A DNA stretch of 64,000 bases from Phanerochaete sordida (Eukaryota; Basidiomycota; Agaricomycetes; Polyporales; Phanerochaetaceae): positions 1-64,000 of the forward strand of contig BPQB01000025.1 in NCBI GenBank assembly GCA_019973155.2. The letters are read 5' to 3'. The position numbers were made by a program, and so were the translations under genes. Positions 11,177-22,223 of this stretch are shown here, one piece after another. The first letter of the stretch is position 1, and every line of letters begins with the position of its first letter. Below the pieces are notes generated by a model. That model had not been told where the DNA came from. It saw nothing but the letters and a program-made list of their open reading frames with translations, and searched no databases.

Positions 11177-12730
11177 TCAGCCCTCGCGCACGACCTCCTC
11201 GACGGCCTCGGCGAAGATGGCGACGCCCTTGCGCAGGTCTGCCGCGGAGATGTTGAGCGGCGGGATGAAGCGGATGACCTCGTACACGCTCGTCGTGAGG
11301 ATGAGCAGGCCCTTCTCGTGGCAGCGCTTCGCGACGCGTGACGCGAGCTTCGCAGGCACGCTCGCGTCCGTGAACACGTCGTATGCGCCCGTGCCGCTTG
11401 GCGACGCGAACTCGACCGCGACCATGAGCCCCTGCCCGCGCACGTCGAGGATCGTGTTCGCGAGGTGCGACTTGGCCTTTAGCGCGTTCAGCGCCTGGAA
11501 GAGCTCCTGCGACCTGTGGGCCGTGTCAGACGAGCGAATGGCGGAAAGTCGGGTGTGCCTACCGCGCGTTGACGTTGTCGAGAATCTTCTCCTCCTTGAA
11601 CGCGTCCGCGACGGCTACGGCAGCCGCACACGCAACGGCGTTTCCGGCGTACGTTCCGCCCATAGATCCCGGGCTCAACTTGTCCGTGAACTCCTTCTTG
11701 CTGATGATGCCCGAGAGCGGGAAGCCGTTCGCGAGGCCCTTGGCGACGGTCATGATGTCGGGGCGGACGCCGGAGTACTCGATGTTGAACATCTTGCCCG
11801 TGCGCCCGAAGCCGCTCTGCACCTCGTCGATGATGAGCAGGATGCCGTGCTTGTCGCACAGCTCGCGCACGCCGCGCAGGAACGCGGCCGGCGCGGGCAC
11901 GTAGCCGCCCTCGCCGAGCAGCGGCTCGATCAGGATCGCGGCCGTGTCGCGCGGCGCGGTCTGCTGCGAGAGCAGCAGGCTCAGCTGGTTAAGGCACATC
12001 GCGGAGATCTGGGCCGGGTCAGTCGAGGGCGGCACGCCGAGCTGGTGCCAGTATGGGTAGGGCAGCGTGAACACGCCGGGCTTCAGACGGAGTATAAGTA
12101 TAGCGCCCCTTGACGCGAGCTAGCGTCACTCACCATGAGCGGGTGGAAGCCCTCGCTGTAGACCGTCTTGCTCTTGGTGACCGCCATGGCGCCGAACGTA
12201 CGCCCGTGGTAACCGCCCTGCATCGCGATGATGTTCTGCTTCCCAGTGATCGTCCGCGCCATCTTAATCGCCGCCTCGATAGCCTCTGAGCCCGAGTTCC
12301 AGAAGAAGAACGAGTCCAGCGAAGGATCAGGCATGACCGGCAGGAGCTTCTCGATGAGCTGCAGGTACGGGCCCGTGAACGCGAGACTGCACTGCACGAA
12401 GACGTCAGCGGGGCAAGTACGGGCGTAGTGGCACGTTCAGACCTGGCCATGGACGAGCTCCATGCATTGCTTTGCGGCGGCGGCGCTGACCTTGGGGTGG
12501 CAGTGACCTATCGGGACACGTCAACGCTGTCATCTGAGGGGAGTGGGTTGCGACTCACCCAGGCCGGTCACACCAATGCCCGTTGTGAAATCAAGCATCG
12601 TCCTGCCATCTCCAAACGTGACGTAGGACCCCTCGCCCTTGGTCATGATACCGTCAATCTGGCGACCGAGGCCGTGCGTAACATGCTTGTGACCGAAGTC
12701 GACGAGGGAGTTGTAGCTCTGGGACGACAT
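11177..12730 (-). CDS. Class-III PLP aminotransferase, 4-aminobutyrate aminotransferase-like
   Basis: PLP-dependent omega-aminotransferase of about 440 residues in six exons. It starts at the ATG at 12728-12730 (MSSQSYNSLVDFGHKHVTHG) and ends EEVVREG. Family marks are MLDFTTGIGVTGLG, FFFWNSGSEAIEAAIKMA, GGYHGRTFGAMAVTKSK, the class-III signature LLIIDEVQSGFGRTGKMF and the PLP lysine in DIMTVAKGLANGFPLSG. The C-terminal domain has GQGLMVAVEF and VIRFIPPLNI. It most likely converts 4-aminobutyrate or a related omega-amino acid, with 2-oxoglutarate as acceptor. Acetylornithine- or beta-alanine-type substrates cannot be ruled out by reading alone. There is no obvious mitochondrial presequence. 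It diverges from the bli-3 gene across about 690 bp and sits inside the UGT array. Confidence 0.92.
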
Positions 12731-13422
12731 GGCGCGGTGTGACCTAACGGGGGCGTGAGGATCAGCTCTTGAGCTTCTTCAGGGAGGCTCGGACGCACCG
12801 GAAAGTTGCGGTGCTCGTCGTGGCGAGTGAGAACCGTCTGGCGAGCCGGGTGTACATGATCGTAGGTAGTCAAAAAGGTGGGGAGTCATCGTGGTCAGGT
12901 GCGGAGGGAAACGGCGGGCGCCAGCTAGGAGGCAGCAATCAACGGGGCCCCGCGCTTTGCTCCAGACTCTCGCAAGGTCCGTCATGCGCCAGGGACCGCT
13001 CCAGATAGTCGCGAAATTTGCTTGCAGAGAATAATGGGGTGCTCGAAGTGCTTGCCACTTTTGCAGGAGCGAGGCCTTGGAGGACGTCGGACGAGATAAG
13101 AGGTCGGTAGTTCTGTTCTATCCGCAATGTCGCGCCGATCATACAATGTTCAAAGATAGGGCGCTGTTCCGCCTCGTATCCCGCCCGCCGACTGCCCGCC
13201 GACGTCGAGCATATTCGCGGTATAGACGCGTTCGCAGACGGTCGTGACGCGTCCGCTTGGCTGGCTTCATCGGGGTCGCCTGCTTTGGTGCTGTGGATCG
13301 AGATGATGTCACGAAGGCGCAGGATCGGACTCCAGCATTCGCAATGTCCATCTCCCCTCAGCATATAAAGCCCTTGACGAGGTCGTCTGGAGGCCAGCAC
13401 CACATCCACTCTGCCCGCCAAC
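12731..13422. promoter_or_regulatory. Divergent promoter region, aminotransferase / bli-3
   Basis: A 692-bp spacer between two head-to-head starts. GCATATAAAGCCC near 13,361-13,373 is a TATA box about 60 bp before the bli-3 ATG. No other gene is supported here. Confidence 0.5.
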
Positions 13423-14193
13423 ATGTCTTACAACAAGGAACTCGACCCCTACTCCGCCAAGGCCCAAAACGACAACCTCACTCCCCAGGAGAAGGTTGAC
13501 GGCCTTCACACCATCATCAAGAAGGTCAAGACGGGCATGCTGACGACCCGCTCCGCCGATGGACACATGCACTCGCGCGCCATGGCCCCCGCTGGTCGTG
13601 CGTACTCGTCTTCCCATGCCTGTCCTCATTCATGCTCACGCGCCGTCTAGCCGTCTCACACAACCAGGTCACCCTGGTCTTCATCGCGAACCGCGCCTCG
13701 CACAAGTTCGAGGAGATCGAGAACGACGCGCACGTGAACGTGTCCTTCTACGACGAGGGCTCGACGCACTGGGCGTCGTACAGCGGTATCGCTAAGGTCT
13801 CGCAGGACAAGGAGCTCATCGCCCGGCACTGGAGCCACCTGTGCGTCTGTCGTCTATCTTGTGTTTTTCGCTCCCTGACAGCCCTATTCAGCACCTCTGC
13901 GTGGTTCGGCGATCTCGGCGACGGCACCCACAAGGGCGACCAGCACGACCCGCGCGTCGCTGTCATCGAAGTCATCCCTGAGGAGATCCGCTACTGGCTG
14001 TCGACGTCCAGCACGGTCACGAAGGCTGCGAGCATCGTCGCTAGCGCTGCCACCGGCAAGGTTTCTGCGCCGGGCGAGCTGCGCACTATCAGCCAGCAAG
14101 AGGTCCGTCGTGTTCATCTTCGCGTTCAGCAACGTTCACGTAAACTTACGCCAACTTCAGATCCAGGTCATTCAGGGCCTGCATCAGAAGTAA
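13423..14193 (+). CDS. bli-3: BLI-3-like flavin-binding (PNPOx split-barrel) protein
   Basis: About 200 residues in four exons. It starts MSYNKELDPYSAKAQNDNL at 13,423 and ends IQVIQGLHQK, with TAA at 14,191-14,193. The exons join as MAPAG-PVSHNQVTLVFIAN (donor GTGCGT, acceptor CTAG before 13,650), then NDAHVNVSFYDEGSTHWASY, TSAWFGDLGDGTHKGD and PRVAVIEVIPEEIRYW. This order and the ending GELRTISQQE-IQVIQGLH match the Neurospora blue-light-inducible BLI-3 and the bacterial general-stress-protein-26 type. The family has a pyridoxamine-phosphate-oxidase-like split barrel that binds FMN or a related flavin. Its exact role in fungi is unsettled; light or stress regulation is known for the family and only inferred here. 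Confidence 0.9.
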
Positions 14194-14986
14194 ATGTGTT
14201 TGCCAAGGACTGAGGAGAACTTGTATAATCGCGAATCAATGTAGCATAACAATGGGACATTTCAAGGATTACCTGCGTGTAGAGGCTGCTATAGCTTGCC
14301 TCAGAGACTCGAAGTCAGAACGGGCATGTTTTCATGACGTCACCCGGCCTGGCATAATCACGTGGACGCGCACTTGTAGGCGCTTGAACTGTTTCGCGTC
14401 GTGCCTCCCTTGCGATGTACTTACCACACTATTGCTTCAAGCAGCTTCGAACACGTCTTTTCCTCTCGTCCTAGAGCTGCCTCTTACGGCGAAATTTTGC
14501 TATGAAAAAGCTGCTCTCAGGTCAGCATCACCACAAACCCAAAGCGAAACTACCGTCAGAAATTCACGTCATTTGTCTACGAACGCGCTGAGACCGTACC
14601 CAACCTTACTGACCACGGCTGTCTCGATGGTAATGGCCGTCAGCGTATGAATGGGCTTGAATATGGGCAGCAATACTATAGCGTTGTTCGCTGAGTGAGG
14701 TTCTGCAGGCGAGTCAGGTGCGATCCGACTCCGTTTGAACGCCATGATTCCGCCTCACCCTACAAATTTCCTCCGCTGTGAGCACTCTACCCGACTATCA
14801 TGACCGCCCTCTGATCTTTGTATCGCCGTGTTCTCCGGCTGGGGTACATGCAACATAGGTTATGTCCGGCAGCCCACCCGGTATGCGTCCTCATCGCGCG
14901 CGTTGTCAAACCGCGTGGGCTGCCGACTGACCCAAGACGGACTGCTCGGGCATCCAGGTCATGCGAAGAAAACACTGGCGGGATTA

Positions 14987-15202
14987 CAGCTGTTTGGAAA
15001 ACGATAGGCCGCACCCGACTTTTTTGCGTACAGCAGTTGAAGCTCCGCGGTCGTGATCTCGCTCGTGCGGTGGGCGCGCCGGGGCGGCCGAGCTGCTCTT
15101 TCAGAACGCTGCAGGTCATCTGGCGCGGGGCGCCATCCCACGGAGTCTGAACCCTGTACTGGAAAAAAATGGGAGGGTGGCCTATCGTTTTCCAAACAGT
15201 TG
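14987..15202. mobile_element. MITE-like element with terminal inverted repeats and TA flanks
   Basis: The left arm starts CAGCTGTTTGGAAAACGATA (14,987) and the reverse complement of the right arm starts CAACTGTTTGGAAAACGATA (ending 15,202). Identity over the first 24 bases is 23/24, and weaker similarity runs to about 47 bases (TTTTTT then GTACAG in both). Both ends are flanked by TA (14,985-14,986 and 15,203-15,204), as expected for Tc1/mariner-type target duplication. The 216-bp length leaves no room for a transposase, so it would be non-autonomous. Confidence 0.72.
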
Positions 15203-15769
15203 TAATATCGCAGCATGTTCACGATAAGGGACGTACTGCTGGTCGTATCCGATATTTCTCGGACACACAGGTTGCGTAATCCCGCACCTGGTTACGAACG
15301 TGCTGAGGCTGGGACACACCTCGGACCATCACGGCTGGTCATGAACCCATCACGGTTAGTCCTGGAATCCGACCTGTATCAGGGCCAGCCTACACTGATA
15401 TACGCGGGGCTTGTAGGGCGCGGCGATCACGGACGTCAGGAATAGCTGCCGCGATGGGTGAGCGCTCTTGGGCGAGCCGCTCCTACCAACTCCGATGACT
15501 TTGTGGCGCAACACTCCTCCTTGTCCCCTGGACTCAGCCTGCACCACCTACATGACCATGGCGATCTATGATTGAAGGATGTCAATGTCAGGTTCTTTAA
15601 GTATATGCCTTCGAGGTGGGCTCTTCAGTCTCATCGGATCCATGCTTGAGCCTCATTTATCGCCTGTCTAATGATAGAGTTGCCGTGAACTGCAACACAG
15701 CATCATGCCGCAGCAATGTGCTCGCAGGTTAGTACAGGGCATAGTGCCGTTAGATCACGCAGCAACATA

Positions 15770-15895
15770 CGTTGATTGGCCAGCGAACGCGCCCACGGGA
15801 CGCGCACTGTCTGGACAGTCCCGCGTTGTGATGCGCGGTAGCGATATTGCGTCCGCGTCGCATACACGCACCGCGTTGCCGAGCATATATTCTTT
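15770..15895 (+). promoter_or_regulatory. UGT-4 promoter with TATA and inverted CCAAT
   Basis: GTTGATTGGCCAGC at 15,771 is about 177 bp before the ATG. It is followed by GGGACGCGCACTG, a TCCCGCGTTGTGATGCGCGG block and CATATATTC at 15,884, about 68 bp before the ATG. Order and spacing match the UGT-2 promoter. Confidence 0.6.
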
Positions 15896-15951
15896 CGACA
15901 GGCCCTTCAATCGAATTTCAACAAGGGCCAGATTTCTAGACCATCCCTGTC

Positions 15952-18103
15952 ATGACCATCGAACAGTCCTCTCACATCGTCGTCGCCGTACATCTCGGCT
16001 GGGGTACGTGCCTAGCTCGATACACGCGCAGGACGCACAGCTGACGACCAGCCAGGCCATGTCCGCCCCTTGTGTGCGTTCGCCGCCCAAGTCGTCAAGC
16101 TGCGCGGCGCCGACGTGACTTTCATGACGACCTGTCAAATGTACGACCAGACCGTGAAGGAGCTTTCGCGCAACTTTGGCGAGGGAGAGGCCGCTCTCCG
16201 GGAGCGTATCAGGTGAGACCCACCGTCTCTGCTCTGTGCCTTTACGCGACTGACAACGCACAGGGTCGTCGGCCTGCCCGCCCACGAGACGGATCTGCTC
16301 GACGTCGAGGTCGTCGGCAAGGCCTTTGACGAGCAGTTCCAGCGAATTATCGCCGCTGAGCCGGTCTTCTGCTCGAAGAAAGAAACAGACCTTGCTGCCC
16401 TCAAGCCTCCCAGTGCACTCATTATAGACGTACGCGTATCCGCTGGTGGCCGCCCACGCCTTCACTAAGATTCTTTTAGATGTTCGGATACCGGTTTTTC
16501 GAGACCGCCCGGAAACTGAGCCCCTCTCTGAAGGTCGTCGTCTCTTTACCGCCGTCGCTGCAGAGCATGTGGGGCTTGACTGGGCCATATAAATCGGACG
16601 GGCAGGACGAAATGCACGGCAAGATACAAGACCTCATGCGGAAGACGGGGAAGACCTTTGTAGAGGCTGCCGATGAGGTGCATCACCACCCTAGCCTTGC
16701 AGAATATTCGAAGAATGACAGTCTTTTTCGCCTCCAGGTCCTTGTTACTCCGAATGAAGAGATCATGGATGTCCCAGGCTTGCCACCCCTCTACGTCTAC
16801 GAGCTCTATCCTCAGGAGGCACGCTTCCCTGCGATTATATCTGCAATGCAATGCTCACGCCCGTATTCGGTCCAGCCTATCATCAAGCTATCTGGCATTG
16901 GCGTCATGCACCTGACTGCGCTAAAGTACGCCCGCACTTGCTCGCATTCCTCCCGCTTCTCATACTCGTGCTAGCCTCATGTACGAGTGCGACGCAGTCT
17001 TTTCGTGCTCGGCTGCGGCTCTCGAACCGCCAGAGACTGTGAAGGCCTTCAACGAGTTCCTGGCCCTGACGTCGCGCAAGCTGTATTTCCTGGGACTCCT
17101 CCTCCCAGAGACGGGCAATGAGGCGGACATGGCACAGCGGGAGCTCGAAAAGTCGCCAGAGATCGCGAGCTTCCTGAAGGGTGTTCTGGAGAAGCACGGC
17201 GAACGGTCCTTGGTATACGTGCGTCCTCGATTGTTTCCACATCTACGGTCTGCTGAGCCCCGCTATAGATCTCCTTCGGCACGATATGGTGGACGACTAA
17301 GTCGGAGCAAGTCTGGACCTTCCTCGATGTCTTAATGGAAAAGAATACCCCCTTCGTAAGTCGTCCACCGGCACACAGTCGCATCTAACATTTCGGGGCT
17401 ACAGATAATGGCTCAGGCTTCTCCGTTCGGCAGCCTTCCTGAAGAGGTTGCGACAAAGGTCAAGGCCTCTGGCATAGGGCTGATCACGCCCTGGGCTCCA
17501 CAACAGGCCATCCTCGAGCATCCGGTAAGCCCCCCACATAATCATACACAAGAGCCTCGCCTGAGATCGTGATATAGACAGCAGGCTGGTTCGTCACACA
17601 CAGCGGGTTCAACAGCGTTACGGAGTCAGTCCACGCCGGCGTCCCGATGTATGCACCTCCCTTTCTGCCCCCTTCTTAGTCGTCTTGCTGAACGCCAGCT
17701 TAGGATCTGCTGGCCCTTCGGCGCCGACCAGCCACTGAACGCCGTACAGCTAACAGAGAACCTCGACATCGCATACGAGCTGTACGAGGTGCGCACCGGC
17801 GCGTGGGGCCTCAAGCCGCTCCGCCGGACAGGCAAGGCGCCCGCCGGCACACCCGACGCCCTCCGCGCAGAGATGCAGGCGGTGCTCGAGCAGGCGTTCG
17901 GCGACGACGGCGCGCGGAAGCGTGACAACATCCGGAAGCTGAGGAAGGGCGCGCTCGAGCTGTGGAAGGACGGCGGCGAGGCGCGTCGTGCGGCGGACCA
18001 GCTGCTCGACGATATCGCGGTGTATGTTCCCTCACGTTCGGCGTCGTGGTGGACCTGGCTCATTGATCTCCTTGCTAGCTGCGCGAGGCGTCTGCCGCTG
18101 TAG
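15952..18103 (+). CDS. UGT-4: family 1 UDP-glycosyltransferase
   Basis: GT1 enzyme of 541 residues with an unknown acceptor. The 11 exons are 15952-16003, 16056-16212, 16264-16429, 16480-16677, 16738-16818, 16876-16925, 16975-17218, 17269-17355, 17405-17524, 17578-17648 and 17704-18103; all phases close. Exon 1 ends HIVVAVHLGWG and exon 2 opens HVRPLCAF, so the presumed catalytic His lies directly after the first intron. The PSPG box runs over exons 9-11: WAPQQAILEHP, then GWFVTHSGFNSVTESVHAG, then ICWPFGADQPLNA. The C-terminus adds SRSASWWTWLIDLLASCA, found otherwise only in UGT-2; it could be an amphipathic membrane-contact helix. Intron 5 starts with GC rather than GT (16,819-16,820). The gene is placed in near mirror image to UGT-2 and is its probable sister copy. 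Confidence 0.95.
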
Positions 18104-18682
18104 CACGGTGCCTCAGAACTGTGGACTTTGTCCTGCGATGCAGGGTTGCTGAACCTGGTGGTCGGCTTGTATTTTGTCAAGACTGCTTGCTGTTCACATT
18201 TTCTGTAAGTTATATATAGCACTTTTCGGCGAGGTGGCCTGGGGGGAGCGTCCAGAGTGGTACGATCGCGAGGATCCTGTCGGTGCTCGGGCTGTTTGGG
18301 CCGCCGAAGTGAGCTTTGCGGTCTCCTTCCCTGCTTGCTGCTGATCGGCTGCATGATAGGGTTACCACGAACTGCGGCACGCTATCATCTGGGAGCCACG
18401 TCTCCACATCCGTTCGTGAGCGGCACGTCGTACGGCACGTAGCGAAGCCGCAAAACTCATTGATTGGCCGTCGGAGGTGTACCCACCGGTCCCGCTTCGC
18501 TGAAGAAGTCCGCCTTGAGTGATGGGCGGCGGCGACAGTGCCTCCGCCGCGCGTCCAAGCCTTGCATTGCCGCGCCTATCACTGCGCGAACCTACTCTTA
18601 AGCAGCACGAAGCAGCCTTCTTCCCGGATATCCACAGCCGCTGTACGCATTGAACCTTCTTCCCGGACTCTCACTGCCACCG
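18104..18682 (+). promoter_or_regulatory. Intergenic region with UGT-5 promoter
   Basis: CATTGATTGGCCGTCGG at about 18,459 is about 220 bp before the UGT-5 ATG. It is followed by GGTCCCGCTTCGC and GAGTGATGGGCGGCGGCG, the same words as upstream of UGT-2 and UGT-4. No good TATA was found. The left part, about 18,104-18,440, shows nothing else. Confidence 0.45.
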
Positions 18683-20751
18683 ATGACCATCGGACCCGCC
18701 TCCCACATCGTCGTCGCCGTGCACCTCGGCTGGGGTGCGTCCGCCGCGCCCCATCGTCTTGTGTAGCCCGCTGACACACCCGCAGGCCACGCGCGCCCGC
18801 TGTGCGCGTTCGCCGCGCGCGTCGTCAAGCTGCGCGGCGCGGCGGTGACGTTCCTGACGGCCACCTCGATGTACGACCAGACCGTGAAGGAGGTCGCGCG
18901 CAACTTCGCGGAGGGCGAGGACGCCCTCTGTGCGCGCATCAGGTGCGGCTTCCTCGCTTTTTATCGTGCCGTCCGTTGCTGATGGCGAAATTGGATATAG
19001 AGTCGCCGGCCTGGCGGCGCACGCGACGGACATGCTCGACACCGACGTCGTCAGCGCGGCGTTCGACGCGCAGCTGCAGCGGATTCTCGCCGGGCAGCCG
19101 GTGCTCTGCGCGAAGACGGAGACGAGCCTCCCCGCGCTCGCGCCGCCGAGCGTGCTCGTCCTCGACGTACGTGCACCCGCCGCCCATACGTCCCCTCGCT
19201 GAGACCCCCGCAGATGTGCGGACACCATTTCTTCGAGAGCGCGCGCAGGCTCGGCCCCGCGCTCCGGGTCGTCGTCTCGGTCCCGCCGTCCGTCTTCAGC
19301 TTGCTGGGCGTGACGGGGCCGTACAAGCCGGGTGGGCAGCGCGAGGTGCATGACAGGATTGAGAGGATGATGCGGGAGAATGGAAAGACGCCGATGGAGG
19401 CTGCGAAGGAGGTACGCCGGCATCTTCCCGCGTCGAGCCACGGCTGCAATAGAGTTTGCCCGTCGTACTAGATTTTCGACACACCGAATGACGGAGTCCT
19501 AGACATCCCGGGTCTTCCGCCGATGTACGTCTACGAAGGGTATCCGCAGGAGGTGAGTGCGTTCGCATATTACAACCCCGAGAAACTCACATTCTAATCT
19601 CGTTTAGCCTATGATCGACCTGCCCGCCGGCGGCCTCGTTCTGCTCAGGTGCCTAGAGTGCGTAGGCACGCATCCGCGTTTTCCCTCAGCACTGACGCCT
19701 GAACTAGCCTGATATATGAATGCGACGCGGTCTTCTCCTGCTCGATCGCAGCCCTCGAGCCGCCGGAGGCCCTGCAGGCCTTCACCGAGTTCCTGGCGCT
19801 GACGTCGCGCAAGCTGCATCTCCTCGGGCTCCTCATGCCGGAGACGAGTGTGGGGGAGGAGGCAGACGCGAAGCGTGAGATCGAGAAGTCGCCGGAGATC
19901 GCGAGCTTCATGGACGGAGTCCTGCAGAAGCACGGCGAGTGTTCGCTGGTATATGTGCGTCCTCTTGTGTTTCCTGGTGCCATGTACTGATCCCCGTTGC
20001 AGATCTCCTTCGGCTCGGTGTATTGGACGACAAAGCCAGAGCATGTGTGGATCTTCCTGGACATCCTGATGGAGAGGAATCTTCCCTTTGTAAGCGGGTT
20101 GATGTGCCCGGGGTGAACGTATTGACGCTGCTGAACCGCAGATCATGGCCCGTGCGTCTCCTTTCAGCGTTATCCCGGAAGAAGTTACGGCGAAAATAAA
20201 GGCGTCGGGAATAGGCCTGGTCGCCCCTTGGGCACCACAGCAGGCGATTCTAGAGCACCCTGTACGCCAACTCTTCCTGCCTGCTAAATGAAGCTGAATA
20301 ACGTTCATAGGCCACGGGCTGGTTCGTCACGCACGCTGGATTCAACGGCGTCACCGAGGCCGTGTACGCTGGCGTCCCGATGTACGTCTTCTGTAGCGCA
20401 TCGTTCCCGGGTCGCTGACGTCGCCCCAGGATCTGCTGGCCCTTCAGCGCCGACCAGCCGCTGAACGCGGTGCAGATGACGGAGAACCTCGACGTCGCGT
20501 ACGAGCTGCTCGAGGTGCGCAACAGCGCGTCGGGCTTGAAGCCGCTGCGGCGCACGGGCAAAGCGCCCGTTGGCACGCCCGAGGCTCTTCGTGCGGAGAT
20601 GCGCGCGGTGCTCGCGGAGGCGTTTGGCGAGGATGGCGTACGGAAGCGCAGGAACATCCGGAAGCTGAGGGAGGGGGCGCGCGAGCTGTGGAAGGACGGC
20701 GGTGAGGCACGGCGTGCTGCCGAGGAACTGTTGAACGATGTTGCGATGTAG
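18683..20751 (+). CDS. UGT-5: family 1 UDP-glycosyltransferase
   Basis: Complete GT1 enzyme. The ATG is at 18,683 (MTIGPASHIVVAVHLGWG, then HARPLCAFAARVVKL) and TAG at 20,749-20,751 follows LLNDVAM. Other landmarks are MCGHHFFESARRLGPALRVV, PGLPPMYVYEGYPQE, LIYECDAVFSCSIAALEPPE, ISFGSVYWTTKPEHVW, WAPQQAILEHP and WPFSADQPLNAVQMTENLD. The PSPG box has GWFVTHAGFNGVTEAVYAG, where a Gly replaces the Ser that follows the conserved Asn in the other copies. HGECSLVY replaces HGERSLVY. The frame is intact over all eleven exons. It lies directly downstream of UGT-4 on the same strand with its own promoter, so the two are not one transcript. Confidence 0.93.
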
Positions 20752-22223
20752 CTCTCACTCCTAGGAGGATCGATATCTCTTTGCATGGGATGGCTAGGAT
20801 TTGTTGTCGTGCTTTCGGGTATTCTTCACGGTGTACTGTTCGCTCTGGGTTTCGGAAGCAAATGAACGATAGGGCTGCATGTTTCGTTGCGTACACGCCG
20901 ACGGTCACCAAGATGAGAGATTGCCAGCGCTGCCGTCATTCTGCACAGCAGGACCAGCGAGGTACGGACGACGGGACAGCGTAACTTACCAAGTACTGTG
21001 GTCGGTAGGGGAGAGGGGAAGTCAATGAGTGGGGCCCGGGGGCTTGGATGCTGGGGGTTTGGGGGCGTGGCGGATGGTATATTTATACCCTCCTCGGACC
21101 CCAGAACGCGTCGCGTTGCGTCGGTCACGAGCTGGTAAACAGGCCATGTTTGGGATTGTTTGTCTAGCCTGAACCGCGGCGCGCTGTCGCGGCCGGCGAT
21201 CTGGGCTTCGGCGGACCGAGAACGGCTGGCCTCTATACTAGGCCGAGCAAAGCGTGCAGTATCCCGGCCAGCTCGCCGGCCGGACGTGGGCGAAGGGATG
21301 TACATGCCGGTGCAGGTGCCGAAGGCGAAGACATCGACGCCCCAAACAAACACGCGTCAAACACGCCCAAATACCACCGCGTCTCGTTCAACGGACCCAC
21401 GTGACGCGATCGCGTCGACCCGTCGCGTCCAAACATATAAATACCCCCACGCTTTGCCCTCAGACCCCCGAACCCCGCTCCCTCGGCCCTTCCCCTTCCT
21501 CGGAGAGCAAGCTCCGCCGCAACTGCTTGCTGATACCGGCTCCGCGTCGACATCGTCCGTTGCGCTCTGGGGGAGGCTGGCCACAGCATCTGGCCTCTAG
21601 TCAACGGCTGGGAACGAAGCACGCGCTTACGCCGACAAACGGCGGGCGGTCGACAGCAAATCTGGTTTGTGTGCGTCGTGCACACTCGGCGGGTCCTTCC
21701 GCTTGTATCTCTTGCGGCACGACGACCGACCGGCGACAAGCAGCATTCCAACACGCAAACGCCGTCACGTGTGCATTGGCCAGTTCGATCTCCGACGACG
21801 TTGTGGCACGGGCGCCCAACTGGGCTCGCTTGGACCTGTTGTTTCTCAGCCGGTTACCTTACCGTGCGTGCGACGGCCGGGAAGGAACATTCACAGGACT
21901 CAGCGGCACCTCGCATTTTCATTTTATATCGAATATTGAAGTCGTAGTACTACTAGTAAGCCAGCACGTCTATTGCGGGCACTGTCGACGTTCTGACGTT
22001 ATCCACAGACAATTCTGCTGGCTGAGCGAGCGTACTTCGATTCATCGACAAGCTCGCCCGTAGGACTCAGTTTACGCTGCGCTGGCTAAGACCAGCGCGT
22101 TGCGGTATCACTGCTGTGCTAAAGGGGCGCTCCGTTGCCTGATATTGGAGACCATGCAAACACCCCCTGTACCTCAACGACTCGAGCCCAGTTTCGCCAT
22201 CTATCTCGCCAATCTGCCAACCA
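20752..22223. other. Intergenic region with repeat copy B
   Basis: Contains repeat copy B (20,995-21,822). The remainder holds no supported gene. Confidence 0.5.
20995..21822 (-). repeat. Dispersed non-coding repeat, copy B (inverted relative to copy A)
   Basis: Read on the minus strand, four blocks match copy A in the same order: 21,822-21,714, about 21,475-21,325, about 21,290-21,220 and about 21,170-20,995. Shared words include GTGCCACAA, GTCGTCGGAG, TCGCGTCACGTGGG, CCGTTGAACG and TGTTTACC. It is about half the length of copy A, so one copy has gained or lost sequence between blocks. It again has two outward-facing TATA boxes (minus near 21,078-21,090, plus near 21,436-21,445). Confidence 0.6.

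Larger units (their letters stand above)
14194..15951. other. Intergenic region with inverted-repeat element
   Basis: Apart from the 216-bp inverted-repeat element at 14,987-15,202 and the UGT-4 promoter at its right end, nothing is supported. Open frames in it are short and featureless. Confidence 0.55.
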
